A stretch of 64,000 nt of DNA from Lamellibrachia satsuma (lineage: Eukaryota > Annelida > Polychaeta > Sabellida > Siboglinidae): the NCBI GenBank assembly GCA_033239005.1, contig BSQZ01000034.1:1595001-1659000 (forward strand), written 5' to 3'. Below the pieces are notes generated by a model. That model was not told where the DNA came from. It was given only the letters and a program-made list of their open reading frames with translations, and searched no databases. A program made the translations under genes and the position numbers. Of the stretch, positions 35,997 to 48,318 are shown one piece after another (the stretch's first letter is position 1; every line of letters begins with the position of its first letter).

Positions 35997-37262
35997 TAGT
36001 GCCCTGCGCGGGCCGGGCTTTGGGTCCAAGCCCGCGGGCTGTGGGCCAGGCCTCTACCTAATTTCGCGAGCCGGGCCTGGGCCTACATACTGCGGGCCCG
36101 GGCAGGGCCTGGGCTGAAAACAATTTAAACACATCGGGCTTGGGACGGGCCTGGGCCTAGTGTGAGCGGGCCGGGCCGGGCCGGGCCTGGACTGGGCCTG
36201 GATATAATAAAAATATTCATACAAAACACCGATTATTACTTTATTTTTTAATAAAAACTTATTATAAATTGTAATTCCGGTTAACGAATGGTTACAATTA
36301 TTTCTTTAGTATTATATAGTTGCAAATTGAGACCTTGCATGGAATCTAATGGCCCCATAAGTTCACTTGGCTGGAAGTAGCCAGCCCCAAATGTTTACTT
36401 TAGAAATATTTGCAGAGGCAATCAAGCCATGATTAACCATCAACTTATCACCTTTTGACCCTACCAGTGGACATTCTATTATCTAGGTCTTCCCTCCAAA
36501 CATTGCCCACCTTAATGACCTGCCCACTGCCAAGTGCCTACTGGGCCACTAGCCCACTACCCAGTACCCAACCCAGTTGATAATTGGTATTTCTCCCCAG
36601 TCCTAATTCATTCACACTTGTACTAATTCACACATGTCTGAACCTGTCAGGCTAGTGACTGCAGACCTGCTGGAAATGCCAGTGGGTGACATTTAATTGA
36701 AATATCATATTAAATTATGTGAACTAAATTGACCTAATTCAATTAACAATATAAATTGGGGTTATGGCTTGCATATGGGTTAAGTCAGGGTTAGATAAAA
36801 AAAATCTCATACACTAACCATAAGCCAATACATTAAAGCCAAATATAACAAATGTTATCATATTTAATAGTAATTACACTAAGAAGTTTTTCTTTATTTA
36901 TTTATTTATTTATTTTTTCAGGATATTCGTAAGTTTGAAGAAGTTGGTGGTGCTGGATATTTAGAACTCATCCTCGTCTTTGTTATAAGATTATAAGTTT
37001 ATCTTCTCTAAACTTAGCGGGCCGCGGGCTTACCCATGTTTGGCCCGCGGGTATGGGCCGGGCCTGGGCCTGAAACTTGCGGGCGGGGCCTGGCCTGGGC
37101 CAAATATTCGTGGTCTGGGTCGGGCCTAGGCTTAAATTCTAGTTTGCGGGCCTGGGCCGGGCCGGGCTTGAAAAATCATTGCGGACCTGGGCCGGGCTTG
37201 GACTCTAACTGCTAATTGCGGGCCGGGCTTGGTATCAAATTCTAGGCCCGCGCAGGGCACTA
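35997..37262. mobile_element. Non-autonomous hAT-like DNA transposon with GC-rich subterminal repeats
   Basis: The terminal inverted repeats are perfect over 18 bp: TAGTGCCCTGCGCGGGCC (35997-36014) and its reverse complement (37245-37262). An 8-bp flanking duplication differs at one base (GGTGCTAT 35989-35996, GCTGCTAT 37263-37270). Terminal YAGNG and 8-bp duplications are hAT hallmarks. Subterminal blocks (36000-36195 and 37015-37245) are packed with GGGCCGGGCCTGGGCC and AAGCCCGGCCC motifs, the kind of repeats hAT transposases bind. The ~800-bp core is AT-rich and lacks a transposase frame, so movement would need an enzyme supplied in trans. Confidence 0.88.
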
Positions 37263-37331
37263 GCTGCTATGCACCGGTAGATATAAGGAACTTCGGATAT
37301 ATGAAATAATTGGGCCAAGTCTTAACATGTT

Positions 37332-37955
37332 CTCTGTAGCGAAAGTCCATTGTACTCACAATGATTTTATTACAAATGTAGCGAGAGTCCACTGTATTCA
37401 CAATGATGTTATTACAAATGTAGCGAGAGTCCATTGTATTCACAATGATGTTATAACAAAAGTAGCGAGAGTCCACTGTATCCACAATGATGTTATTACA
37501 AATGTAGCGAGAGTCCACAGTATTCACAATGGTGTTATTACAAATGTAGCAAGAGTCCACTGTATCCACAATGATGTTATTACAAATGTAGCGAAAGTCC
37601 ACTGTATTCACAATGATGCTATTACAAATGTAGCGAGAGTCCACTGTATCCACAATGATGTTATTACAAATGTAGCGAGAGTCCACTGTATTCACAATGA
37701 TGTTATTACAAATGTAGCGAGAGTCCACTGTATTCACAATGGTGTTATTACAAATATAGCAAGAGTCCACTGTATTCACAATGATGTTATTACAAATGTA
37801 GCGAGAGTCCACTGTATTCACAATGGTGTTATTACAAATATAGCGAGAGTCCACTGTATTCACAATGACGTTATTACAAATGTAGCGAGAGTCCACTGTA
37901 TTCACAATGATGCTATTACAAATGTAGCGAGAGTCCACTGTATTCACAGTGATGC
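37332..37955. repeat. 42-bp minisatellite, ~15 copies, open on both strands
   Basis: The unit contains AATGTAGCGAGAGTCCACTG followed by TATTCACAATGATGTTATTAC. Period 42 (14 codons) keeps a 254-codon plus frame (TNVARVHCIHNDVI) and a 226-codon minus frame (IVNTVDSRYICNNI) open at once. That is expected of a stop-free unit and is not evidence for a protein. Confidence 0.96.
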
Positions 37956-39035
37956 ATCCCGTTGTTATTACAAATGCATCGTAGAGAACACGTATAACTT
38001 AAACACGTATACCTTAAAATATTTAATAGTTATGAAAATGGAAAAGCATGGTTCTACTTTCGTGAAACATAAAGAAATTAAAATCACATAAGGTAATTAA
38101 GTAATGTTGGTGACGGGTGAGAAGTAACAAGAGACAGGAATGGGTGGGAAAAACTGCGAGAACAAAAACTGACGAACACCAAATTAGATAGGACAGATTA
38201 GATTCCCTTAAATATTCCCTTCATGGTCATTGCCTTTACCGCCATTTTCATTAACAACTGTTTACGGGATATTGCGACACTGAATATATCGGTATTCATA
38301 GCATGCCTGTTGGTTGAAAAACAAAATCCATATAACACGTGTAGCTATCGCTTTCTTTTTTCTCTTAATATATTTGAAACTACACGACAGGCGATGAAAT
38401 AATCATAACAATTTTACGACATATAGAGAGATTGCTTCACGGAAGCAGACAAATAAATATTCACCTTTAAAGGGAAACATGAAGCTGAGCGGATGATTTA
38501 TTGGTTATTCCGGTTTTTACTAGCTGAATTAGCAAGAAAATGTTTTATGAGTACAAATATGTATGTACTAGCGATCATTGTATGAATAATGTAGCTTCAA
38601 GCTATCAGGAAGGGAAGTGTTATTTTACAGGAGCAAAGCACGTGACCTCACGCAGCGAGAGACCCATTACGAAAGAGACCACGGATAGATTATAACTGAA
38701 ATGAGATGCAATAGTTATGGTAGTTTTATGCATATTGTGACACGTCTGGACAGCAGTGGATAGATTATAGCTAATACGCTGAAGCTTACCTGTTCGCTAA
38801 TGCGTACAGGCACTTGCCCGTAAAGCAAACTACTGGAGAGAGGATCTTAATTAGTTTCATGAACAAATGGCATTGTCAACTTCACATGAGTAGCTTTATG
38901 ACGGTAACGTGCAAATGCTTCATTAATATAATTACTGGACACTCGATCATAAGCACAGCTTTGTGACACAACACGACAAAGACATAACAAAACAGACAAT
39001 ATATATTACGAGATGCCTGAACGAACGTCCATGTG
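37956..39035. other. Intergenic, nothing recognised
   Basis: AT-rich DNA with no motif or open frame of note. Confidence 0.4.
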
Positions 39036-39300
39036 ATGAACACATTATTTCTTCCTTCTCCTGCTTCCATCCTCTTTCAAAAAGTGTGTATGTGCGTCCG
39101 TGTGTGCGTGCATGTGATGAACACATTATTTCTTCCTTCTCCTGCTTCCATCCTCTTTCAAAAAGTGTGTATGTGTTTGCGTGCGTGAGTGTGTGAGTGC
39201 GTGCGTGCGTGTGTGTGCGTTTATTTGCTTGCTTGCTCGCGTGCGTCCGTGTGTGCGTGCATGTGTGCGTGCGTGCGTACGTATTTTCGCGCGCGCATTG
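39036..39300. repeat. 80-bp tandem duplication followed by GTGC/GTGT simple repeat
   Basis: GATGAACACATTATTTCTTC... through TTTCAAAAAGTGTGTATGTG appears at 39036 and again 80 bp later. It then merges into GTGCGTGC-type simple sequence to about 39300. Confidence 0.85.
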
Positions 39301-39394
39301 CATGTATGTAGGCTTGCGTGTGCGTCCAAATGCCAGTTTGCTGGTGTGCGTGTTTGTGCAATGGTTCAGTCTGTTTTTGGGCTCGGTCGCTTGA

Positions 39395-39545
39395 CGTACA
39401 TAGTGTATCCTTGTGTACGGCGCGGGTACATAGTGTATTTTTGTGTACGGCGCGGGTACGTAGTGTATCATCATGTACGGCGCGGGTACATAGTGTATCC
39501 TTGTGTATGGCGCGGGTACATAGTATATCCTTTTGTACGATGCGG
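39395..39545. repeat. 30-bp minisatellite, ~5 copies
   Basis: The unit contains TACATAGTGTATCCTTGTGT followed by ACGGCGCGGG. It is open in all three plus frames because 30 is a multiple of three. Confidence 0.92.
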
Positions 39546-41330
39546 GTACCGGTCTGATTTATCAAACTCCGCATTTCTCTGTAATAGCCAAATAAATCGC
39601 CACTCGGGCTTTCTCTGTGCGTTGGTTTATAATAATGTGAACTTCCACGCAGATGCGATTGGAACGCGTCGCCATTAAACCTGATTACCGGATGCCGTAA
39701 AGATTGCGTTGAGCGAAGTACCTCAGCATTTTCGTCACGTTACCAAATAACAAACCAGACTGTGGCTTTATGTTGGCGCGTACACTCGTAAACTCGTCGT
39801 TCTTTTTACTACGTTCGGTATTTGACGCGGCCAGCACAACGCGTTAGTGTTTCATCCTTTATGCGATGTCAATAAAACTAAAGCGAGGCTGTTTAGCGTC
39901 GTAAAGTACCCGTTTATGACTGAGAATGGACGACTTTTCTACGATAACGAGGAATACAATGGTGATGATTATGATGTTATAGATGACTATGATGATGACG
40001 ATCATCATCGTCAACAACATCACCGCCATCATCATCACGACGATGACTATGACCATGACATTGACAATGATGATGGTGAAAATGTTTATAAAGTTTGGAA
40101 ATAGAATTCATATATATACATTTTTTTTCTTTTCAATTAAAATATATTTAAATAAAATTCATATATACATTTTTTCTTTTCAATTAAAATATATTTATTT
40201 TCTTTTTGACACAACTGTCAAAGTGAACTCACTTTCAACAACTTTGTTGAAAAAATAAATCTATATTAATTATATTTCCAAACTAGTTCAATCGGTTGTC
40301 TTCTTCGGGAAATGAATTATGAGACTATTCGTCCTCTACTCGTCAGAAGGTGGCTGGTCTATTGTGGCAAACGAACCACAGATGTAGTGAACATCTTCAC
40401 AATGTAAAAGAACTACTTTGTAGAGATTGATATACACGCTAGATGTGAAACAGGGATGCCTAGTCGCACACCTCAATCTATTCCGGATATAAATCACAAC
40501 GACATACTTTATGGTTCCATAACGCACTGTTCCAGAACATGGCATTTGGATGACGTAACCATGACTACGTACATCTCATTACCGTGTCCAGTGGATCACG
40601 CACGCCGGACACTGAGCAGTGGGTGGCAGACTGACACAGCAGTCGTCAAGTTGGACTCGGACTCGGGTCAAATCGATGTTCCGCGATTACGTCCTATTGT
40701 GCGGCCGGGCTTTGCGTCCGGCCGGCGCCGGAGTCTTCGATGAGCACCGCAGAAACAGCGACAAAGACACATCTGTTCCGGTTGAATATCAACGGCTTGC
40801 AGTTATTGCTACAACGCTTCTGATGAGTTGAAATCAATGTCGACGCCTGCGACCAAAACCTGACAATGGACCTTGTTCGTTTGGCGCCTGGAAACGACAA
40901 GTTATTTGTGTTCTCGAGTCTGCTCAACAGAAGTTAGTTCGCGATTTATCAATGTTGCTTTGAGATGGAGTGGACGACGCAATAGTTGCGCCAAGAATAT
41001 GGAGGCATTAATTGTATCCACACAACACTATTATTACCGCACCTGGTTGATCAACCCGAACAATTACGAATGTGAACCTTGTTGTGCTGGGATTTCTTTA
41101 GCTTACATAAGGTCAAATGTTCTGCGAATGTATTATTCCGCTTCGATTATTAACATACCAAATTCCCGAAATATTTCTTCTTTTATCAACACAAAACTTC
41201 ATATTTCTGACATACATTCTGAACGTAAGCAATAGGCTGAAATGACAAAGACTTTCAATTTAAAGAAGAAGAAAAATAACGCCTAAAAACAAATAACGCC
41301 TAAAAATAAATAACACCTAAACATTCCTTT
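39546..41330. other. Intergenic with a GAT-rich tract and two small tandem duplications
   Basis: A (GAT)n/(CAT)n tract (about 39955-40080) gives an Asp/His-rich frame of 85 codons. A ~55-bp AT-rich unit (AATTCATATATACATTTTTT...) is duplicated at 40103-40205. A 20-bp unit (AACGCCTAAAAACAAAT) occurs about three times at 41277-41325. No gene is supported; the frames at 40456-40743 and 40873-41235 match nothing I know. Confidence 0.45.
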
Positions 41331-41349
41331 TGTCCAGCTGCCTGGTCTG

Positions 41350-41412
41350 CTATCTGATGTCTATCTACTACTATCTATTATCTACTACTATCTATTATCT
41401 ACTACTATCTAT
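41350..41412. repeat. 21-bp CTACTATCTATTAT repeat, ~3 copies
   Basis: TCTACTACTATCTATTA repeats head to tail with a 21-bp period. Confidence 0.85.
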
Positions 41413-42034
41413 TATTTCCTTGCCCCCGTTTGACTATTCATGGACAAGCATATAATCTTGAAGCGTGAAGGATTTGATCTTATTGGAATAAGAAAAAGTA
41501 AAAGAAGAAGAAAACTAATACGATATTTTTTTTAATCTCACTCGTCCTTAGTGTCGTATCAAGACCCATAATCAACAGGAACTGTTCACCGCGAAATTTG
41601 AGTTTTCAGCAGACTCCCTCTAGGCAACCACAACAATGAAAGCGACCGCGTTTGCGAGAAATGCTTCAGGACAACGTCAAATGCCACGGCGATATTATGT
41701 AATCTGAGCTGAATGGACAGGTCTGGAACCTCAGGGGCTTCTCGACGCTACTCACAACCATGCCAGGAGGAGTGTGGTTTCTGTCGAGGCCACCAGGTCG
41801 CGGCCCTGTCAAGGAATAAGTGAATGACGATTGATGAGCTGAATTTGCCTAAAAATCAGTCCACAATTAACTTAGCCCATCGCGAATCGGGTTCGTTGAT
41901 ATTCAGAAATGTTATTCGTGAATAGTTGAAGTAATCTGTGCAGTCGGTTTAATTAACGAGCGCGTACTCTTTGGTAAAATCGTTGAAACAATTGACTTTT
42001 ATCGGGACTTTATGAAAATGTAAACAGCCTTGTG

Positions 42035-42112
42035 TTATGGTATATAGAGCTTATGTTATAGTATACAGAGCATGTGTTATAGTATATAGAGCTTATGTTA
42101 TAGTACGTAGGG
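42035..42112. repeat. Short minisatellite, ~25-bp unit, 3-4 copies
   Basis: GTTATAGTATATAGAGCTTAT-type units repeat with small variants (ATACAGAGCATGT, ATATAGAGCTTAT, ACGTAGGGCCG). Confidence 0.8.
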
Positions 42113-42734
42113 CCGTACCACTTTTGTCCTTTTGGCGCCATACGTGCCCGACGATTCCATCAAAACTAAACAACAAATTTGCACAAACGTAGTGGAGTGG
42201 ATACTAGATCGGTTGGATTTCTCGTGAAATGACCTTGAAACGAGACGAGCGAAAACTCTGAGTTGAGGAGGAACCGTTTCATTTGTTGCACTTAGAAGAT
42301 GACAGACAATAGAGTTGACCGTCGTTAGTAGGCAATCAAAGCCGCATCGTGGTTGATGTTGCGTACGAAATACCTTGTTAAGTATTAACCGTTTGCTCAA
42401 ATGAAGTGTGACGACAGCCTATTTTCGACACCAAGTTGCTTGGACCCGTCTTCTTCTACGGACGATGACGTTTCGCACACAAAGGAACACGTGGGTTGAA
42501 ACAGAAACAGATCCGGTGAAAGACAAGAACCTGAAGCTTTGGCGGCGGAGACGAACAAACGCGTGGCTCATGAAAGAATGCTTCCGGGAAGAAACGCACA
42601 AGATAACCCGAAATAGAAGTCTGACGACAGATACTTTCTTTGGCTTCTTGTTGTGGTTTGCCGTGCAAAGTCTCGTGTAAGACTAGCATTTTGTTGCGAA
42701 ATGAGACGACATCTTAATGATGCGTGAACAAAAT

Positions 42735-43010
42735 ACAAGCATTTGAAATGAAAGTAGATGCTCCAGGAGACGCCTTCGCATGTCCTACACCGAACAAAAA
42801 CGAACGAATACGTTAGACAGCAAGTGGATTCCCTTACCGGCAAGAGCCAGAGCCCGTGTTGTCAACGGTTAAACGACGAAAGCTCTCCTGGTTTGGCCAC
42901 ATCACCGAACACAACTCCATTTCAGAAATTATCCTGCAAAGTAGCCTTGAGGGAAAGAGAAGACGGGGGCGCCAGTTGAAAAACTGGTCAGATAACAGAC
43001 AGGATCAAGC
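42735..43010 (+). pseudogene. LINE ORF2 C-terminal relic
   Basis: Across frameshifts the text reads RRRLRMSYTEQ, TNEYVRQQVDSLTGKSQSP, then segments equivalent to RRKLSWFGH and a KRRRGRQ-type end (AGAAGACGGGGGCGCCAG). This is the SYTEHKTNEYV...GRRRGRQKKSW tail of a LINE family common in marine invertebrates. Two more scraps of the same tail lie at 50165-50410 and 50555-50650. Confidence 0.75.
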
Positions 43011-43955
43011 AAGTGTGTAATGTGCATTTATACTCTTGCAATGTTCACATTAAGTATATCGACAAACACGACACAATAAATCCCGTTATTGCCATGTCGC
43101 TATATTGTAACTAGTTCCAGGGGTGTACTCACGTCCACCGATTGCCTAGTCCGACCACTGGATTTTCATTTGACAAATGCATCGGTTACAGGGTAACTTG
43201 GAAATACGAACGCGTGTGACAAGGCAACATCACCCGCTGCGATTTGTCTAACGATGTGACCGTTGTAATATGGAAGGAAGCCACCAGAAAGCCACCGGAA
43301 GCCGCCAACGCAATTTTGATGTCTGGCGGCTTTGTGCAGTGGGCAAATCATTAAGTGGAAGTTCGGTTCATTATCTTTAGTATGTGTTTTATTTCGACAT
43401 TCACCTACCGTAGTCTCTTAGAAGCTGAATGCACATGCAATCTTTGTATGACTGATAGTCCAGGAACATTAGGTTAAAATGGGGTAACACGGTCAGAATG
43501 GACCCAACGTGGTAATAGGTACTAGGCAATGTTTTTCAGGATACGGTTGTCGTTGCCATACAACACACTGAACAACATATCAAACGATGATGAATGTGTG
43601 CAATCGGGCGTTATTTATCGGTGGCATTCGATCGCCTAATTAGCTAAAATAAATTGATAACGTTGTCTCATAAACATATTTTAAGTATAGGTTCTATATG
43701 CATTTTATGTCAGTGCACTGTGTAGCAAAATGCAAGTAAACATCTCAATAAAAGCAATTCTGGCGAATACATTTTGTAGGGAAATTGTTGACGTACGATT
43801 GTATTTAAAACGGTTGTAAAGCGAAGGAAGTCGGTGCATCAGAGTCGTAAACGAGGCTACGCGTGTCGCAGATGTCTATCTTTATTATTTTCTTCTTTTC
43901 GTGTCACGTTTGGTGGCGTAGGGGATCACGCCCCCCCCCCACAATGTTGTCATTT
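43011..43955. other. Intergenic, nothing recognised
   Basis: No motif or repeat family identified apart from a run of ten C residues near 43930. Confidence 0.4.
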
Positions 43956-43959
43956 ACAG

Positions 43960-44085
43960 CTGTCAGCAGATTGGTGTCAAAGGCTGTCAGAAGATTGGTG
44001 TCAAAGGCTGTCAGCAGATTGGTGTCATAGGCTGTTAGCAGATTGGTGTCATAGGCTGTCAGCAGATTGGTGTCATAGGCTGGTC
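43960..44085. repeat. 24-bp minisatellite, ~5 copies
   Basis: GCTGTCAGCAGATTGGTGTC plus AWAG repeats with small variants, giving a short open frame (QRLSADWC) that is an artefact. Confidence 0.9.
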
Positions 44086-45830
44086 TTTCAGCACATATTC
44101 GATTATCTAATTCTAATCTACTTTAATTTTCCGCAACAAGTGTGTTTTATATTGCATTGTATTGTATTGTATTTGCTTGGAATGTTAATGTCTTTTATTC
44201 TTTGCCTAGTTTTGTGTCCTACGATTTTTCCTTCAACAGCGGTGTCTTAATCTGGTTGTTTCAACATATGTCCTAGAAACTGCAACTGTCTTCTAATCGT
44301 TTTCAATAATTGTCTTTGCTGCCAAGCTCTTTATTGCTCAGTCTTAGAATATGTCTTAGAATATGTTCGTTATCTACGCAGATTCATCAGCGTTATACCA
44401 TTTTGATATATTAATGAAGTGAAAATTCCACAGTCATATTATCACGTCAACAGCCGAGTACCTCGCGATATTGCAAACGGATCTGTGCAGACATGACGAT
44501 GAGAAACGACATTATGACACCAAGCATTATCGGTAACTGCGAATTTAATCAGAGTTCGTTTCTTTAACAAGATTAGATTTCTCTAGCTGCAGGCTAAACA
44601 AAAGCTGAGAGTTCGCAGAGGCTCAAATACACAATATACAAACAGACACGGTAGTTAGGTAGCAACCCCCAGTTATAACTTTTTTATTTCTTACAATTCA
44701 ATTTCAATATATGGTGATATTGTGGACTAACATTGTTCTATATATTTCTGTATCATATTCCGTTCCGGGGCTACAGAGGTCACAATTTCAAATAGTGTAC
44801 ACAACGTACTCTTAGGTTACCTGTACTTAGGCAATGTTTCGTACACACACAGGTCCTGTATCATGGCATAAGGTACACGTATTCCACGTGTACTTCTAAA
44901 CTAATAGAAATAACGCGATATGGACCACACAGTAATAGTATGCATCATCCGCAAAACCTGCTATTCGCTGACAAACGCGAGCCACTTAATAGAATCAATT
45001 GATTCTATTAAAGAGTGTCCGCTGTATATCTCACTGTCGAACGGTTTGTGTGTTGCATCTAGTCCACTGGAATAATGGTTGACTAAATAGCGTTTTCTTC
45101 TGAGTAACGAAAATTAACCAAAACACGTCCTTTTATGGATAGTAACATTGGGTTCGGACGTCACGGAAATGACGTCTGGTTAAATGTGGACGTAAAACGT
45201 GTCAGCGCCAGCTTATCGCGTTGATGCAGTCTCGCGAACATTGCAAGGTTTAAGCGAAACAGTATTAACTGGCTGTTTAACAAAAATAAAATGTCACTAA
45301 ACACATTCATCGTCATGTATTATCTCTATTCTCATGTATTTGAGAATTAAAGCTTCTTAGTAAATATACACCGTAAGAAAAGACGCCAGCAACGATTACT
45401 GTGCACAATACACGAGAGCATTGTGCATAATCAAATCAGAAAAAATATCGTTTGAAAGGGGTAGATAAGAAAGGGTGTATATAAGAAAGGGGCTAGATAA
45501 GACGTTAAAAACTTATAAATATCTACCCTACCAAATCTGGAGAAGCGATCACAACAAGTGGATTTATGGTGTGTCTACTGCACGTGTTCTTCTGAAAGAA
45601 GGCTGATGTGTTCCATTCTCCCCATCACACCATGATGAGCCATTCATTTTCCATTCGTGACGGCGGTAACCGCATCTTGTTGGTCCAGCGAGCACGAACT
45701 GACGGCGCAATGAGCTGGCATGAGCGTCATATAGCATCCAACACTAATGATCGCCTCATCGTAATATGATTATCAACAACATAATCAATATCCTCGTTTG
45801 GTATTTGTTGTCAGATGTTTAAAATATACC
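44086..45830. other. Intergenic, nothing recognised except a perfect palindrome
   Basis: A 26-bp perfect palindrome lies at 44986-45011 (arms TTAATAGAATCAA and TTGATTCTATTAA). Otherwise there is no gene or repeat that I can name. Confidence 0.45.
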
Positions 45831-45832
45831 GC

Positions 45833-45916
<84 letters not shown>

Positions 45917-46320
45917 GCAGTGCATGTGTTCGTGCGTATGTGCGTATTTGCTTACTTACCTACACACACACACATACATACATACATACATACATACATA
46001 CATACATACATACATACATACATACACACATACGCACATACGCACACACGCACACACACACGCACGCGCACGCACGCACGCACACACACGCACACGCACA
46101 CACACTCACGCACACACACACGCACACACACACACACACGCACACACACACACACACACACGCACACACGCACGCACGAACGCACACACACACGTTCACA
46201 CACACGCACTCGCGCACGCGCACACCCACACGCACCCGCACACGCACACGCACACACGCACACACGCTCACACGCACACACGCGCGCACACACACACACG
46301 CACACACACACACACACAGA
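45831..46320. repeat. (AT)n, (CATA)n and (CA/CGCA)n compound microsatellite
   Basis: (AT)n at 45835-45914 is bounded by GCCC and GGGC, making the whole of 45831-45918 self-complementary. (CATA)n follows at 45970-46030, then a mixed CACACGCA tract to 46318. Long His/Thr- or Val/Cys-rich frames are artefacts. Confidence 0.96.
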
Positions 46321-46534
46321 AACCGAAGTATCAGTTGTTACCAAGTACCACCCACGGCTAGTTTCGTGAAATTACCTCATCAATATACTGAGAGAAATGT
46401 GTTACATTGAATTATATTATTATTATTATGAACCGACTTGATGACACAGCTCTTTGAAGCAATGCTATCATCAGTGCGTGAATGTAGCATTTGTAACATT
46501 TGCTAGTTACTTGCCTGTGCGTTAGGCACAAAGA

Positions 46535-46712
46535 CTAAAGCCCGCCACTGATTCTTCAGTTGACAACATGTTGGCGACTTCAATTGGCAACTCAAATGTA
46601 GTAGTTGTGTTTGTTCTCCACCAACAGTTGGCAACACTTTCTATGGACATCTGACAAATAAAAATCGCTCGGTCGATGGGTAGTTGCCGTCCGTCTGTGC
46701 ATGGCTGGCTTT
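46535..46712 (+). mobile_element. MITE with AAGCCCGCC termini, copy A
   Basis: It begins TAAAGCCCGCC (46536-46546), continues GATTCTTCAGTTGACAAC, CCACCAACAGTTGGCAAC and TGGACATCTGACAAATAAAA, and ends CATGGCTGGCTTTA (to 46713). Its ends are inverted copies of each other and are bordered by TA. It has no coding capacity. It meets copy B head to head. Confidence 0.78.
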
Positions 46713-46947
46713 AAGCCCGCCATGAACAGACGGACTCTTAGTCGCAAACAGTTTGTCTGCCGACAATTATCTATCGGCCGACCGTCGGCCGGTCAATTTT
46801 TAAATGCCAGATGTCCACAACAAGTGTTGCCAACTGTTGGTGGAGAAGACACACATAAGGACTACGTTTAGTTGCCAACTGATAAAGTAGTCGCTTGGGA
46901 ACATGTCGGCAACTGAAGAATCTGTATGTGTATATGGCGGGCTTTAG
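46713..46947 (-). mobile_element. MITE with AAGCCCGCC termini, copy B (inverted)
   Basis: Read on the minus strand it repeats copy A: AAAGCCCGCC, GATTCTTCAGTTGCCGAC, CCACCAACAGTTGGCAAC, TGGACATCTGGCATTTAAAA, then CCGTCTGTTCATGGCGGGCT. It is ~55 bp longer than copy A because it keeps a segment that copy A lacks, containing CGGCCGACCGTCGGCCG, which is itself self-complementary. At the junction of the copies a 22-bp hairpin (46690-46711 with 46713-46734, 20 of 22 paired) forms. Confidence 0.78.
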
Positions 46948-48086
46948 ACGCAAGTTCGGGTTTAATGGACGATAACTCTTCCTACAAGTCGTCTAGAAGC
47001 ACTCGCTGGATAATGAAGAAGTCAACAGTTCTCTCTCGCACATTATATAATGCACGTAAATACTTAATACCACTACAAGCCGCTATCGAACTATCGAACT
47101 ATGCAATGACATTAGGATAGGATTACAAATAGGCTATAGACCAATACAGTCGCAGCGAGAAACAATTCCGCCACAATGTGTTCCACTGTTGAGAGACGAC
47201 AGGCTAGCAAAACACCAACAAAATAACGCTTTTCATGGCTGAACGTCCATAGTGTCTGCAAAACTAAGCAAATACTTAAACTCACCTGTTTTCGATTTTT
47301 CACGAGTTCAACTAGATTTGCACGAGGAAGGATTCACAACGAGGAAGGTTCACAACGAGGAAGGGTTCACAACGCAACGTTCCGGCAGCGAACGACTCAG
47401 CTCAATGGAATGAGACGAAATCGTTGTCTCGCAGCTTCTTAAGAGGCTTCCTGCGATACGCTGCTCAGCACTAGCTCGCCTTGGGTAGTGACGAACGCCG
47501 ATCAATATGGAACGCGCTTAGCATGTTCCCTGCCATTAGTTCATTATCTCGCCGGTGAAGTGGCGTCGTTCGCTGTGTCGTCCAGGAACGCACCGGTCTT
47601 ACAACACCGCGCGCTCGGCGCAGTTCCACCTCGCCGATCCCGCTCATCAATTCAACCCGCCTTCTAATTAGTCCTCCAGGGTACCGTTTCACTAACATTG
47701 TTATGAGCTCCTAAGTACGATTTCGCTCTTAAAAATCGATTTCGCTCCATAGCTATGATCGAAACTGAAAATTGCGTTTCACTAAAAATAAATCATAAAA
47801 ACGCTCATAGAAAAGCCCTTTAAAACGCTCCTAACTTACGACTAGGTTAGACCGCGCATATAGCAAAACATATCCATCATAAACAGTCAAATCTGCCTAA
47901 CTGCGTATTATCTTGACTCCACTTTTACGTAGAGATTCAGTTTTTTTCACAGAAAAGTAAGTTTTCAAAATGTGAGCGATGAATAGCTCGTAAATTTTGG
48001 CTTTTGTCTACAGCGTCTATTTTACAGCACTGACGCTGACAAGTGGTCGTGTGCGCTGTTTTACGGCATCGCGAAGGTCAAAGTTG
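46948..48086. other. Intergenic; 18-bp GAGGAAGG-TTCACAAC repeat near 47320-47380
   Basis: Three units of ACGAGGAAGGxTTCACA occur at about 47320-47375. A 75-residue basic minus-strand frame (47471-47698) has no domain that I can name with confidence. Confidence 0.4.
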
Positions 48087-48318
48087 GGGCGCTGTGGTCG
48101 TGTGGTATAGCGTCGGATTTCATTCGAGGGGACAGGGGTTCAAAACCACCTGCTGCCGTTTCGAAACTTGGGCAATTTCGTTCGTCCCACTTTGCCCGTG
48201 TCTTTCGGAAGAGACACTAAAAGCCGTTGGTTCCTTCTACCTGGTGTCTATGCCAGGGGAAGTAAAATATCCCACACATTGGGTAAATGTGTGACCTGAC
48301 GTGGACTCAATGATTGGT

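Noticed and set aside
47471..47760. Possible Harbinger-type end (GGTACCGTTTCACTAAC) with a basic frame beside it
   Set aside because: No matching inverted end or 3-bp duplication found, and the frame shows no transposase motif.
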